A stretch of DNA of 19,318 nt, from positions 1-19,318 of the forward strand of contig SKOZ01000056.1 in NCBI GenBank assembly GCA_007119795.1. The letters are read 5' to 3'. Within the stretch, counting starts at the first letter, position 1. The number at the start of each line of letters is the position of its first letter. Below the pieces are notes generated by a model. That model was not told where the DNA came from. It ran no database searches and was given only the letters and a program-made list of their open reading frames with translations. Shown piece by piece: positions 7,581 to 14,875 of this stretch. The position numbers were made by a program, and so were the translations under genes. This DNA is from Planctomycetales bacterium. GTDB taxonomy: Bacteria; Planctomycetota; Planctomycetia; Pirellulales; Thermoguttaceae.

Positions 7581-8753
7581 ATGAGAATCGGGAGACAATT
7601 GTCTGTCGGTACAGGCTTGCTGTGTGTCTTTCTCACGTTCGGAATCCCCGATGGGGGGAGTCCATTCGCTCCGGAAGCCCGCCCTCCCGCCGAAGTCCGT
7701 CTGGGTGGACAGCGGGTGGCGGAATACACCCAAGGACCGGTCTACCGGCGTTTCAGTTGGATGACGATCGAGCTCGAAGGGGTGCCGGCAGGCGACCTGG
7801 ACAGGGTGATGGTCGTCTTGGAGCCACGGTGGCGGAACCTCGATACACGGAACGCGTCTTCGGTGGAACCCCTCCGAGCTGTGTTCCATCCCGGCGATCG
7901 CGAACGTGCTCGGGCTGTGCTCCACTTGGGATGCGACGAGGACCCGATGGAGGTAGGCCCCTACCGGGCAGCGGTCTATCAAGCGCGGCCTGGAGGCTTC
8001 CAGCGTATCGCCGAGCAGCCGTTCTTCGTCATATTCAATGCCTTGGACCCGGCGGATCGCGCCTCGCATCACTGGCGAGCCGAAGACTACCTGTCGAACG
8101 AACTCCACATCGTCCAGAAATCGAAGGAGGGGGAGCCGCAGTTGTACGACTGGCAATTGGACATCGATCGGGACCGGGTATTCACCCTGGCTATCGGGGG
8201 GGTGGCCGGTTCTCGGCATCCTGGAACTGCCGTGCAACGGGTGGCCTGGGTGGCGGCCAACGAGATCAAGGGCTTCTGGCCGGAGTTGGACGGCGTGGAC
8301 CGCCGGTCTCCGGACGTCGCGCGCAGCGGGGACGATTCCTGGAAGCCGGCGTCGGTCCGGTCGATTTCTCAACGCTTGCGCAGAGGCGACCCCCGGGGGC
8401 AATGCTTCGACTATGCGGCGTTCTCGGTTGCCTTGCTGCGAAGCGTCGGCCTCGCTTCGACTGCCACCAGCGTGATGGGGCCCGAGGAAATCGAGCACCC
8501 GCGAGCCTTGGACGAGCAAGTCTCCTGGAACTTTCACGTTTGGACCGAAGTCTTCATGGACGGGAATTGGCGGGCCATGGACCTTGCCTACCTCGACCCC
8601 GTCCTCCGCCACCGCATTCGATGGAAAGTGTATCCCGGGTTACAACGTGCCGACGGCCCGTGGTTCAGACGTATGATCGGCGACGACTCTCGCGTGTATC
8701 GGCAACGGGGAAGCCAGATCGCCGACATCACCAAACGATACCGGGGACGGTGA
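7581..8753 (+). CDS. Exported transglutaminase-like (papain-fold) protein
   Basis: 390 residues from ATG 7581, preferred to GTG 7572 because AGGTG lies at a suitable distance upstream. A signal peptide is likely (MRIGRQLSVGTGLLCVFLTFGIPDGG). The middle, residues ~40-235, is a beta-rich region I do not recognise. The catalytic core matches the transglutaminase superfamily: GQCFDYAAFSVALLRSVGL with Cys275, WNFHVWTEVFMDGNWRAMD with His319 and Asp334. This gives a complete Cys-His-Asp triad in order and spacing. In bacteria such folds act mostly as cysteine proteases or amidases rather than cross-linkers. Base composition looks somewhat less GC-rich than neighbouring genes. The substrate is unknown; the acidic lipoprotein just upstream on the same strand is a possible partner by position only. 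Confidence 0.8.
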   Translation: MRIGRQLSVGTGLLCVFLTFGIPDGGSPFAPEARPPAEVRLGGQRVAEYTQGPVYRRFSWMTIELEGVPAGDLDRVMVVLEPRWRNLDTRNASSVEPLRAVFHPGDRERARAVLHLGCDEDPMEVGPYRAAVYQARPGGFQRIAEQPFFVIFNALDPADRASHHWRAEDYLSNELHIVQKSKEGEPQLYDWQLDIDRDRVFTLAIGGVAGSRHPGTAVQRVAWVAANEIKGFWPELDGVDRRSPDVARSGDDSWKPASVRSISQRLRRGDPRGQCFDYAAFSVALLRSVGLASTATSVMGPEEIEHPRALDEQVSWNFHVWTEVFMDGNWRAMDLAYLDPVLRHRIRWKVYPGLQRADGPWFRRMIGDDSRVYRQRGSQIADITKRYRGR

Positions 8754-8952
8754 GATCCGCACAGCCGACGGGGAGCCGCCCCTGCCCCGTGCGAGGGCAT
8801 CGAGCCGCCTGAACGACGGCGCCGGCAAGATCGCGGCCTGGTCGCGGTTGTCGGATTCTACTCCGCCGCAGCGCAAGACGTGCTCGTGGCGGCTGTGCGG
8901 GAGATCGCCCTCCAGGCCCGGACGGCGCGTGCCATCGTGGGGCGAGACGACG

Positions 8953-8986
8953 CAACCCCTGTCGCCTCGGACAGGGGTTGTCTTTT
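8953..8986 (+). terminator. Rho-independent terminator facing the tmRNA gene
   Basis: CAACCCCTGTC (8953-8963) and GACAGGGGTTG (8970-8980) form a perfect 11-bp stem around a 6-base loop, followed by TCTTTT. The T-tract orientation fits transcription from the transglutaminase-like gene, ~200 bases upstream. It lies 47 bases beyond the 3' end of the convergent tmRNA, so it also prevents read-through into ssrA. The 200 bases between 8754 and 8952 show no convincing gene. Confidence 0.8.
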
Positions 8987-9033
8987 CCACCGGATGACCG
9001 CGCAGAGGCGATGCCGGCGCAACGAAAATGAAG

Positions 9034-9395
9034 TGGAGGCGGCGGGGATCGAACCCGCGTCCCGCGACATTTCCATGGAAGCCTCTACGTGCGTAGTCGA
9101 TTCATTTTCGCCTTCGCCCTTGGCGGCCCCAACCGACAGGGTCCGCCGCGGGCTAGTCGGCAGCGGAGTTTAACCCCGGGCGTGGCCGACGGCGACCCGA
9201 GGCGATCCGGATTTGCTGGCCAGCCGATGGGCCCTTCCGGCTGGGGCCCAGCGGCCGGGGCTACCTGTTTCTAGGCAGCCAGGACGAGGTTATCCTCGGC
9301 AAGTAATTGTGCAGTCAGCTTTTAACGTGGCCCGCTGACCAACCACGGCACGCCACTTCCACTTCAAACTGCCCGGTCGAATCCAATTCGCCCCC
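9034..9395 (-). ncRNA. ssrA: tmRNA (transfer-messenger RNA), one-piece
   Basis: Read on the minus strand, the 5' end GGGGGCGAATTGGATTCGAC matches the tmRNA start signature. The 3' end has the conserved T-arm GGACGCGGGTTCGATCCCCG. The 7-bp acceptor stem GGGGGCG/CGCCTCC closes with one G-U pair, and discriminator A is at 9034. The next genomic bases read CTT, so the CCA end is not encoded and must be added. The total is ~362 nt. An internal reading frame with stop TAG 9273-9271 gives a tag ending in LAA. tmRNA with SmpB rescues stalled ribosomes and tags the incomplete protein for proteolysis. Ends are inferred from pairing. Confidence 0.95.
9271..9312 (-). other. tmRNA tag-peptide reading frame
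   Basis: From a GCA resume codon at 9312-9310 the frame reads AQLLAEDNLVLAA and stops at TAG 9273-9271. The -LAA end is the usual ClpXP/ClpAP recognition signal. The upstream bases AGCTGACT fit the variable sequence that sets the resume codon. GCA is the most common resume codon class in bacteria, but its exact position is inferred. Confidence 0.75.
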
Positions 9396-9408
9396 GAAGT
9401 GGGTGACA

Positions 9409-9450
9409 GGGAAAGCCCGCTAGGAAGGCTTTCCCGTCCAATCTATTATA
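9409..9450 (-). promoter_or_regulatory. Candidate tmRNA promoter -10 and 5' leader hairpin
   Basis: On the minus strand a perfect TATAAT lies at 9450-9445. Between it and the mature tmRNA 5' end (9395) is a perfect 9-bp inverted repeat, GGGAAAGCC (9409-9417) with GGCTTTCCC (9427-9435). A transcript starting near 9438 would carry a ~43-nt leader with this hairpin, to be removed by RNase P. No good -35 is visible. On the plus strand the same bases read TATTAT and could serve the methyltransferase gene instead. Confidence 0.45.
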
Positions 9451-9509
9451 TCGGCCGGGCAAGGCCCCTCCACCCCCCGGCCGCCCCGGAGGCCATCCCG
9501 ATCTTTCCC

Positions 9510-10313
9510 ATGCCCCGCATCTCCAGCCTGCAAAACCCCCGCGTTCGTGCCGCCGCCCGCCTCCGAGATGGCCGCCAGCGACAGAAGCAGGGCCGATTCC
9601 TCATCGACGGCCTGCGGGAGGTGGCTCGTGCCATGGATGGGGGGGTTCGGCTGCCGGAAATCTTCTTCTGTCCCGGAGTACCCTCCGGCGAGGCGGCTGC
9701 TGGGGTGATCTCTCGGGCGGCGGCCGCCGGGGCGGAAGTCTTCGAGGTGACGCCCCCGATCTTGGCGCGGCTGTCCTTCGGCGAGCGGAGCGAGGGGGTC
9801 GTGGCCGTGGGGAGCCCGGCCCGGCGGAGACTGGAGGACCTGCCGCTCTCCGCCCGGCCCCTGGTAGCGGTGCTCGAGGGGATCGAGAAGCCGGGCAATG
9901 TGGGGGCCATCGTACGCAGTGCCGATGCCGCAGGTCTCGACGCCATCGTCGTCGCCAACCCGCGGACCGACCTCTACAATCCCAATGCGATCCGCGCCAG
10001 CCTGGGCACGCTCTTTTCGGTGCCCGTCTGCGAGGCCACCACCGGGGCGACCCTCGACTGGCTCCGCAGCCGCGGCCTGGCGATCTTCGCGGCGCGTGTC
10101 GACGGCTCGGTCCCATACACCCAAGCCGATTTCCGTCGCCCGGCGGCCATTGTGCTGGGGAGCGAGGCTGAGGGCCTTTCCACGGCGTGGACCGGGAAAG
10201 AAATCGAGGCCGTCCGCCTGCCCATGCGGGGGGCGGCGGACAGCCTCAACGTCTCCGCCGCGGCGGCGGTCCTCTTTTTCGAGGCCGTCCGCCACCGGGA
10301 GGAGGTGGGGTAG
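9510..10313 (+). CDS. SpoU/TrmH-family RNA 2'-O-methyltransferase
   Basis: 267 residues from ATG 9510, the point where the typical N-terminus MPRISSLQNPRVRAAARLR begins. The upstream extension would run into the tmRNA promoter. The N-terminal ~100 residues match the substrate-binding domain of RlmB/TsnR/MRM3-type enzymes (FLIDGLREVARA). The SPOUT knot domain has all three motifs: EGIEKPGNVGAIVRSADAAG (Asn130, Arg136), LGSEAEGLS (216-224) and LPMRGAADSLNVSAAAAV (237-254). These bind S-adenosylmethionine and methylate a ribose 2'-OH, usually in 23S rRNA. The exact target nucleotide cannot be told. No strong ribosome-binding site is seen. The stop is 5 bp from the stop of the convergent DUF1080 gene. 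Confidence 0.9.
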   Translation: MPRISSLQNPRVRAAARLRDGRQRQKQGRFLIDGLREVARAMDGGVRLPEIFFCPGVPSGEAAAGVISRAAAAGAEVFEVTPPILARLSFGERSEGVVAVGSPARRRLEDLPLSARPLVAVLEGIEKPGNVGAIVRSADAAGLDAIVVANPRTDLYNPNAIRASLGTLFSVPVCEATTGATLDWLRSRGLAIFAARVDGSVPYTQADFRRPAAIVLGSEAEGLSTAWTGKEIEAVRLPMRGAADSLNVSAAAAVLFFEAVRHREEVG

Positions 10314-10318
10314 GCCGC

Positions 10319-10987
10319 TCAGTCGAGCGGGATCAGCTCCACGGTGCGGAACTCGATCGGCCCGCCCTCCGACTGGAGGCCGATTTGTCCGGCGATCACC
10401 TCGACGCCTTCGGCCTCGTTGACCAGCTCGCCGTTGATCTTCAGCGTGAGCTTGTCGCCGTCGAGGGTGATCTCGTAGAGGTTCCATTCACCGGGGGCCT
10501 TTTCGGCGTCGCGGATCTTGCCGATGCCCAGGATCCTGCCGAGTTCGGGGTGATCGATGTCCCGCCACCGCTCCTCGGCCTCGGCGAGCTCGAAGCCCTG
10601 GAAGGTCCAGATATCGCCGGCGTTGCCGTGCTGGAGCTGGGCCTCGATGCACCGGGGCAGCCCCATCGGCTCGCCGGTGATCCGCATCAAGACGCCGCTG
10701 TTGGTGGGCTCCACGCCCTCGGGCCACCGCCACTCGACCCGCAGCTTGAAGCTCTCGAACTCTTCCTCGGTGGCCAGGTAGCCCAACGGTTCGCCGACGA
10801 CGTGGATCAGGCCGTCGCGGACGGTGAAGACGTCCTCCATGGCAAGGTCCTCGTCGACCAGGTAGTAGGTCCATCCGGAGAGGTCTTCGCCGTTGAAGAG
10901 CTCAATGGGCTCCTTCTCTTCGGCCAAGGCGGCGGTGCAGGCAGCCAGGCCGAATAGGGCGGCGAGGGCAAGCGTTCGGCGCAACAT
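10319..10987 (-). CDS. Exported DUF1080 (3-keto-disaccharide hydrolase fold) protein
   Basis: 222 residues from ATG 10987, with AAGGAGA 7-8 bases upstream. The longer frame to 11119 is rejected because the signal peptide starts here (MLRRTLALAALFGLAACTAALAEE). LAAC at 14-17 could be a lipobox (Cys17), or signal peptidase I may cut after ALA (22). The opening PIELFNGEDLSGW, the middle NSGVLMRITGEP and CIEAQLQHGNAGDIW, the GEWNLYEITLDGDKLTLKINGELVNEA block and the closing GQIGLQSEGGPIEFRTVEL are the hallmark series of DUF1080/PF06439. This lectin-like jelly-roll family is very abundant in planctomycetes, and some members hydrolyse 3-keto-glycosides. The gene stands alone with its own promoter region. 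Confidence 0.92.
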   Translation of the reverse strand: MLRRTLALAALFGLAACTAALAEEKEPIELFNGEDLSGWTYYLVDEDLAMEDVFTVRDGLIHVVGEPLGYLATEEEFESFKLRVEWRWPEGVEPTNSGVLMRITGEPMGLPRCIEAQLQHGNAGDIWTFQGFELAEAEERWRDIDHPELGRILGIGKIRDAEKAPGEWNLYEITLDGDKLTLKINGELVNEAEGVEVIAGQIGLQSEGGPIEFRTVELIPLD

Positions 10988-11030
10988 GGGGGTTCTCCTT
11001 CGTGCAAGATGTGGGAACGTGTTGCCAGCC

Positions 11031-11074
11031 ACACTGGACCGATCGAGTCGGTCACGGGCGGAATCGTCCAGTGT
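11031..11074. promoter_or_regulatory. Inverted repeat in the DUF1080 promoter/leader region
   Basis: ACACTGGAC (11031-11039) and GTCCAGTGT (11066-11074) are perfect inverted arms 26 bases apart, 44-87 bases upstream of the DUF1080 start. On the minus strand the far arm overlaps TACACT (11075-11070), a plausible -10. An inner alternative stem, GACCGA/TCGGTC (11037-11042 with 11048-11053), competes with the outer one. It could be an operator or a leader hairpin. Confidence 0.4.
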
Positions 11075-11311
11075 ACTACCGGAACCTGCGTTGGGGCACC
11101 CCGCGCGCAGAATCATCATCCGAGGCCGAGACTGGCATCGCGACCGGGCAGGCTGCCCACATCACTACTGTGGGTGGTGCGGCAGCTTCCTCTTGCGAAT
11201 GCGGAGTGACGCCGCGGCGCACAGCACGGCCCGCCGACACCATGTCCTGGGTTCCCGCGCCGCAAAGCCACGCCCCTGCCGAACCCCAAATGGGGCAACG
11301 GCGGCAGCGCG
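11075..11311. other. Spacer between the DUF1080 and SHOCT-like genes
   Basis: This is the main part of a 324-bp gap, with no convincing coding frame on either strand. A small hairpin CCCACA-TCACTAC-TGTGGG and a CCCC-AAAT-GGGG hairpin just after the SHOCT-like stop codon (near 11284-11295) are visible. The latter lacks a T-tract. Nothing else can be named. Confidence 0.4.
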
Positions 11312-11587
11312 TCAGGTAGAAGGCGGGGCCTTGCGCTTGAGCTCTCCGGCGTGTTCGGTGAGGAAGGCGCGGATCTCCTCGCCGAAGTCGAGCAGCCGCT
11401 CCCACTGCTCGACGTAGAGCGTCACGGGCATCCGCTGGAGGCCGTAGAGGCTGACGGCCCCCTTGGGGCTGACCTTGCAGTAGAGCTTTCCCCGCGGCGG
11501 TCCGGAAAGCTCGTCGAGCAGCCGCGAGGCCTCCTCGGTAGTGATCTCCCCGGCAGTCAGCTTGGCAAGGATCTCGTCTTTATTCAC
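11312..11587 (-). CDS. Small conserved protein with SHOCT-like N-terminal helix pair
   Basis: 91 residues, starting at GTG 11587 with GGGAG about 9 bases upstream. The first ~28 residues, DEILAKLTAGEITTEEASRLLDEL, have the short helix-turn-helix pattern of SHOCT-like domains (oligomerisation modules, 'kl..G.It.eEa..LL..L'). The rest, containing GKLYCKVSPKGAVSLYGL and RMPVTLYVEQWERLLDFGEEIRAFL, resembles hypothetical proteins I recall from planctomycetes and other phyla, with no known function. There is no signal peptide or membrane segment, so it is probably cytoplasmic. Its leader is unusually structured (see 11588-11710). Confidence 0.8.
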   Translation of the reverse strand: MNKDEILAKLTAGEITTEEASRLLDELSGPPRGKLYCKVSPKGAVSLYGLQRMPVTLYVEQWERLLDFGEEIRAFLTEHAGELKRKAPPST

Positions 11588-11710
11588 GCGAAGGGTCTCC
11601 CTAGAGGAAGGTTGCGGCGAACCAGGAACCTGGCGGCAGGATACCTGCGCTGGCCCTCCCTAGCAAGAGGAGCCGGATTCCCACCGGCCAGCACCCCCAC
11701 CTAGGGAGGG
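11588..11710. promoter_or_regulatory. Densely structured leader with mutually exclusive stems
   Basis: In order of position: AGGG/CCCT around the GTG gene's ribosome-binding site; CCAGG-AA-CCTGG (11622-11633); GCAGG-ATA-CCTGC (11636-11648); GCTGGCC (11649-11655) with GGCCAGC (11686-11692); GCCGG (11672-11676) with CCGGC (11684-11688); and CCCTCCCTAG (11654-11663) with CTAGGGAGGG (11701-11710), a perfect 10-bp stem followed on the plus strand by TTGTTT. The last long stem and GCTGGCC/GGCCAGC interlock, so they exclude each other or form a pseudoknot. This could be a cis-regulatory RNA for the minus-strand small gene or a terminator/attenuator on the plus strand. It does not match a riboswitch class I recognise. 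Confidence 0.5.
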
Positions 11711-11920
11711 TTGTTTCGGCCTTGTTGGTGTCCGCCGCCAATCGCGCGAAACGGAGGTGCCCCCGCTGAGCCCACCAAGGAATCCCACGATCGCCACGCA
11801 GTTGGGGTGGCCACCTGCGCTTTACGCTCGGAGGCCGGGCGGGTAGGGTGGAAGGTCGGGTGTGTTCGCGACCCGGGTCGAGCATGTCACCAAAGCGTTC
11901 TGTCCCGCCGAGAAGCTGCC

Positions 11921-14851
11921 ATGCGATCTCCTTGCCCCCCACGCCGTCCCTTCCTGCTGCGGGTGCCGCTTGCCGCCGGCCTTCGCTCAACCCTTTCGGC
12001 CGCTTTGCTCGGAGTGATGTTCGCCTGTGCAGTGGCCCTGCCCGCCGCTGCTCAGGAGGGCGAGGAAGAGCCGCGGCTGCGGTTCAGCTTTCGCTTCCAG
12101 CAGTGGGTCGACGTGCTCGAGTACGTCGCCGAGCATGCGGGGCTGTCGCTCGTGCTCGAGGCCCCGCCGCCGGGAACCTTCAATTACGCGGACACTCGGG
12201 AATACACTCCCGCCGAGGCCATCGACCTGATCAACGGGGTCCTCGTCCGCCAGGGGTTTACGCTCGTCACCCGGGACCGCATGCTGATCGTCGTCGACCT
12301 CTCCCGCGAGATGCCCGAAGGGTTCTTTCCCCAGGTCACGATGGAGCAGCTCGATGAACGGGGCGATTTCGAGATGGTGACCGTTTACTACCGGGTCACG
12401 GGGAAGGACTTCCGCACCGTCGCCGACGAGGTGGAGCCGCTGCTCGGTCCCTTCGGGCGAATGCGGGCGCTCTCCGCCTCGCGCAATCTGGTGATCACCG
12501 ACACGGTCCAGAACCTCAGGGTGATCCGCGATGTGATCGAGGACGTGCCGCCGCCCCCCCCGCGACCGCCGCGGCCCCCGGAACCGAAACGCCGGGAGCC
12601 GGAACGCCCCCGCCTGAGGCTCTACGAGGTCACGCAGGCCGAGGCGGAGACCCTCGAGGAGGCCGTCACCCAATTGCTGGGGGGGCGCTCGGCGCGGTTC
12701 GTCATGGACAGGCAACATGGCAACCTGATCGTCCACACCGTCCCTTCGCACCACGCGATTATCGAGCGGGTTCTCGATCAGATCCGCGAGAAGTCGCCCG
12801 CGGAGCTCGCCCCGCGGCTGGAGGTCTACGAGGTGGCCGACATCGACCCGGCGGCGATGGCCCTGGCGGCGGCCGCGGGGCGGCGGTGGGAGCGGCCACC
12901 GGAGGACGACGTCGGGCATCCGCTGGTGGACATGGTCCGCGCCGTGGCCCCTGCGGCGGAACTGAGCTTCGACCTGCAACAGGGGCGGCTGGTCGCCTGG
13001 GCGGAACCGAAAGCGCACAAGTCGATCCGTGAGGTTCTCGATACGCTCCGCGCCCACCGGAACGGGGACCGCCGCCTTCAAGTCCACCGCACCCAATACG
13101 GCGATCCCGCCGAGTTGTTGAGCGTTCTCGAGGCGGCCCTCCCCGAGGCGCGCCTTTCGGCCGCCGCCGGGGGTGAGGGGATCGTGGCCTACGCCACGGC
13201 CGACGACCATCGCGCCCTTGCCGCGATGATCGAGCAGCTCGACGATCCGCGAGGGCGGAGCGCGGCGACGCTCCGCGTGTATCCTGTCGAGGAGATCCCC
13301 TCGACGGCACTCCGCCGCCTGCTTCGCACGGTCGCTCCGGGTGCCCGGATCGTCCGCGACTTGGAGGAGGACCGCATTCTCGTTACGGCGACCGCCGCCG
13401 ATCACGCGCGGATCGTGGAGGCCATCGGCCGGGACACGGCGGCGGCGGGATCGCAAACCCTGCACGCGTACCCGCTGGCGGCCGAGCCACCGGCGAACCT
13501 GCTGGGGACACTTGCCGTTCTCGCCCCGCGGGCCGCGCTGACGCTCGACGAGAGCGGCCGGCGGCTGTTCGTCTCCGCAACCGCCGCCGACCACGAGGCG
13601 ATCCGCGCCGCGCTCGAGGCCGTCCGCGAAGCCGGGCCGGGCGAGTCGCGGTCGCTGGCGGCCTATCCTCTCGAGCTGGCCGAGCCATCCGCGGCCATTG
13701 CCACGCTGGCGGCCCGCTTCCCCGAGGCCCAGATCACGCACGAAGCGCGCACCGGCCGGCTGCTCGTGTGGGCCGATCCCACGGAGCAGGCGGCGATCGA
13801 GGAGGCGGTTGCCGCCATCGACGGCGATCGGCCCGCCGCCCAGCGCCGCTATCTGGACACCTACCGGCTGGCGGCGCCGTCGGACGAGAACGTGCTGCCC
13901 GCGCTCCGGCAGGCGGTGCCGGGCGCAACGCTCTCTTTCGAGGCCCGGACGCGCACCTTGACGGCCCATGCCACCTCGGCCGAGCACGACCGCCTCGCCA
14001 CCGCTCTCGACTCGCTCGCCGGAGAGACGGCGCTCGAGGGGACGCCGCAGATGGAGGTCCACCCCCTTCCCCGCACCGGCACCTCGGGGCTGCTCGCCAT
14101 GCTCCGCGATCTCTTCCCGCGGGCGGAGCTGCGGGTCGACGACCAGACGCGCAACCTCCTGGTGCTGGCCCCACCCGAGACGCAACGAGCGGTCCGCCGC
14201 ATGTTGAGCCAGCTCGATCCCTCGGCACCGCGGCCCGACACCCCGCAACTGCGAAGCTATCCCCTGCCCGGGCCCGTCGATGAAGCCCTGGTTGCCACGT
14301 TCGGCAGGCTGGCGCCGGCGGCCGAGATCACGCACGAGGCCGATCGCGCCCGGCTTCTGGTGCTCGCCACCGAGGCCGATCACGAGTCGCTGGCCCGCGC
14401 GATCGAAGCGTACCATCGGCAGCTCCCTCTGGCGCCCCAAAGAGAGCTCCGGGTCTATCCGCTCGCGCCGCGGGCGGAAGGACGGCTGCAGAGCGTGCTC
14501 GAGGCCGCGGGCCGCGACTTCGAGGGCGTCGAGGTCGTTACTGCGGGCAACGACCGGCAGGTGGCCGTCTGGGCGCTCCCCGGCCAGCACACACGGATTG
14601 CCGAAGTATTCGCCGAGCTCAACGGAGCGGTCGATGCCGATCGCTACCGCCTCTTGACCTTCACCACCGAGCGATCCGACCCCGAGGTGCTCCAGGAAAT
14701 GCTCGAGGCGTCGTTTCCCGGTGTGCGGGTCGTCCTGGACCGCCGAGGCGGCCGCCTGCTCATCCGTGTCCGCAACGACGACTACGACACCGTCCGCGCG
14801 GCACTGGTCGGCGTCGAAGGCACTCCCCTCGAGGCGGGGATGCTCCCCTGA
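11921..14851 (+). CDS. Exported secretin-N (NolW-like) array protein without a secretin pore domain
   Basis: 976 residues from ATG 11921, chosen because a signal peptide follows (basic to ~15, hydrophobic ~19-44, cut near PAAAQ|EG). Only a weak AGAAG lies upstream. Residues ~52-128 (RFSFRFQQWVDVLEYVAEH...LVTRDRMLIVVDL) resemble the STN/N0 domain of secretins and TonB receptors. Then come twelve units of ~55-80 residues starting near 150, 231, 299, 385, 449, 513, 577, 643, 710, 776, 842 and 908. Each has the pattern 'l.vYpl....a..ll..l..l.P.A.l..d...r.LlV.at...h..i...l..l', as in secretin_N modules. A Pro-rich linker occupies ~209-230. No C-terminal beta-barrel is present and the protein ends with unit 12. 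A periplasmic scaffold is inferred. It converges on the C69 gene with 24 bp between stops. Confidence 0.85.
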   Translation: MRSPCPPRRPFLLRVPLAAGLRSTLSAALLGVMFACAVALPAAAQEGEEEPRLRFSFRFQQWVDVLEYVAEHAGLSLVLEAPPPGTFNYADTREYTPAEAIDLINGVLVRQGFTLVTRDRMLIVVDLSREMPEGFFPQVTMEQLDERGDFEMVTVYYRVTGKDFRTVADEVEPLLGPFGRMRALSASRNLVITDTVQNLRVIRDVIEDVPPPPPRPPRPPEPKRREPERPRLRLYEVTQAEAETLEEAVTQLLGGRSARFVMDRQHGNLIVHTVPSHHAIIERVLDQIREKSPAELAPRLEVYEVADIDPAAMALAAAAGRRWERPPEDDVGHPLVDMVRAVAPAAELSFDLQQGRLVAWAEPKAHKSIREVLDTLRAHRNGDRRLQVHRTQYGDPAELLSVLEAALPEARLSAAAGGEGIVAYATADDHRALAAMIEQLDDPRGRSAATLRVYPVEEIPSTALRRLLRTVAPGARIVRDLEEDRILVTATAADHARIVEAIGRDTAAAGSQTLHAYPLAAEPPANLLGTLAVLAPRAALTLDESGRRLFVSATAADHEAIRAALEAVREAGPGESRSLAAYPLELAEPSAAIATLAARFPEAQITHEARTGRLLVWADPTEQAAIEEAVAAIDGDRPAAQRRYLDTYRLAAPSDENVLPALRQAVPGATLSFEARTRTLTAHATSAEHDRLATALDSLAGETALEGTPQMEVHPLPRTGTSGLLAMLRDLFPRAELRVDDQTRNLLVLAPPETQRAVRRMLSQLDPSAPRPDTPQLRSYPLPGPVDEALVATFGRLAPAAEITHEADRARLLVLATEADHESLARAIEAYHRQLPLAPQRELRVYPLAPRAEGRLQSVLEAAGRDFEGVEVVTAGNDRQVAVWALPGQHTRIAEVFAELNGAVDADRYRLLTFTTERSDPEVLQEMLEASFPGVRVVLDRRGGRLLIRVRNDDYDTVRAALVGVEGTPLEAGMLP

Positions 14852-14875
14852 GGCGCCCGCCGCCGCCTGCGCCGC

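Noticed and set aside
7437..8612. 391-codon minus-strand open frame
   Set aside because: It is antisense to the transglutaminase-like gene, which has a signal peptide and a complete catalytic triad.
8880..9173. Plus-strand open frame containing EAAGIEPASR
   Set aside because: That peptide is the familiar translation of the antisense strand of a tRNA-like T-arm. Here it reads the 3' end of ssrA and the terminator, so it is not a protein.
11671..11700. ATTCCCACCGGCC resembling part of an FMN riboswitch
   Set aside because: The other conserved FMN elements are absent and no riboflavin gene is nearby. The match is short and GC-driven.
11987..14590. 867-codon open frame on the minus strand
   Set aside because: It is antisense to the secretin-N gene, rich in Arg/Gly/Pro and without domain character. 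The plus frame has a signal peptide and a regular repeat pattern, so this is a high-GC shadow.
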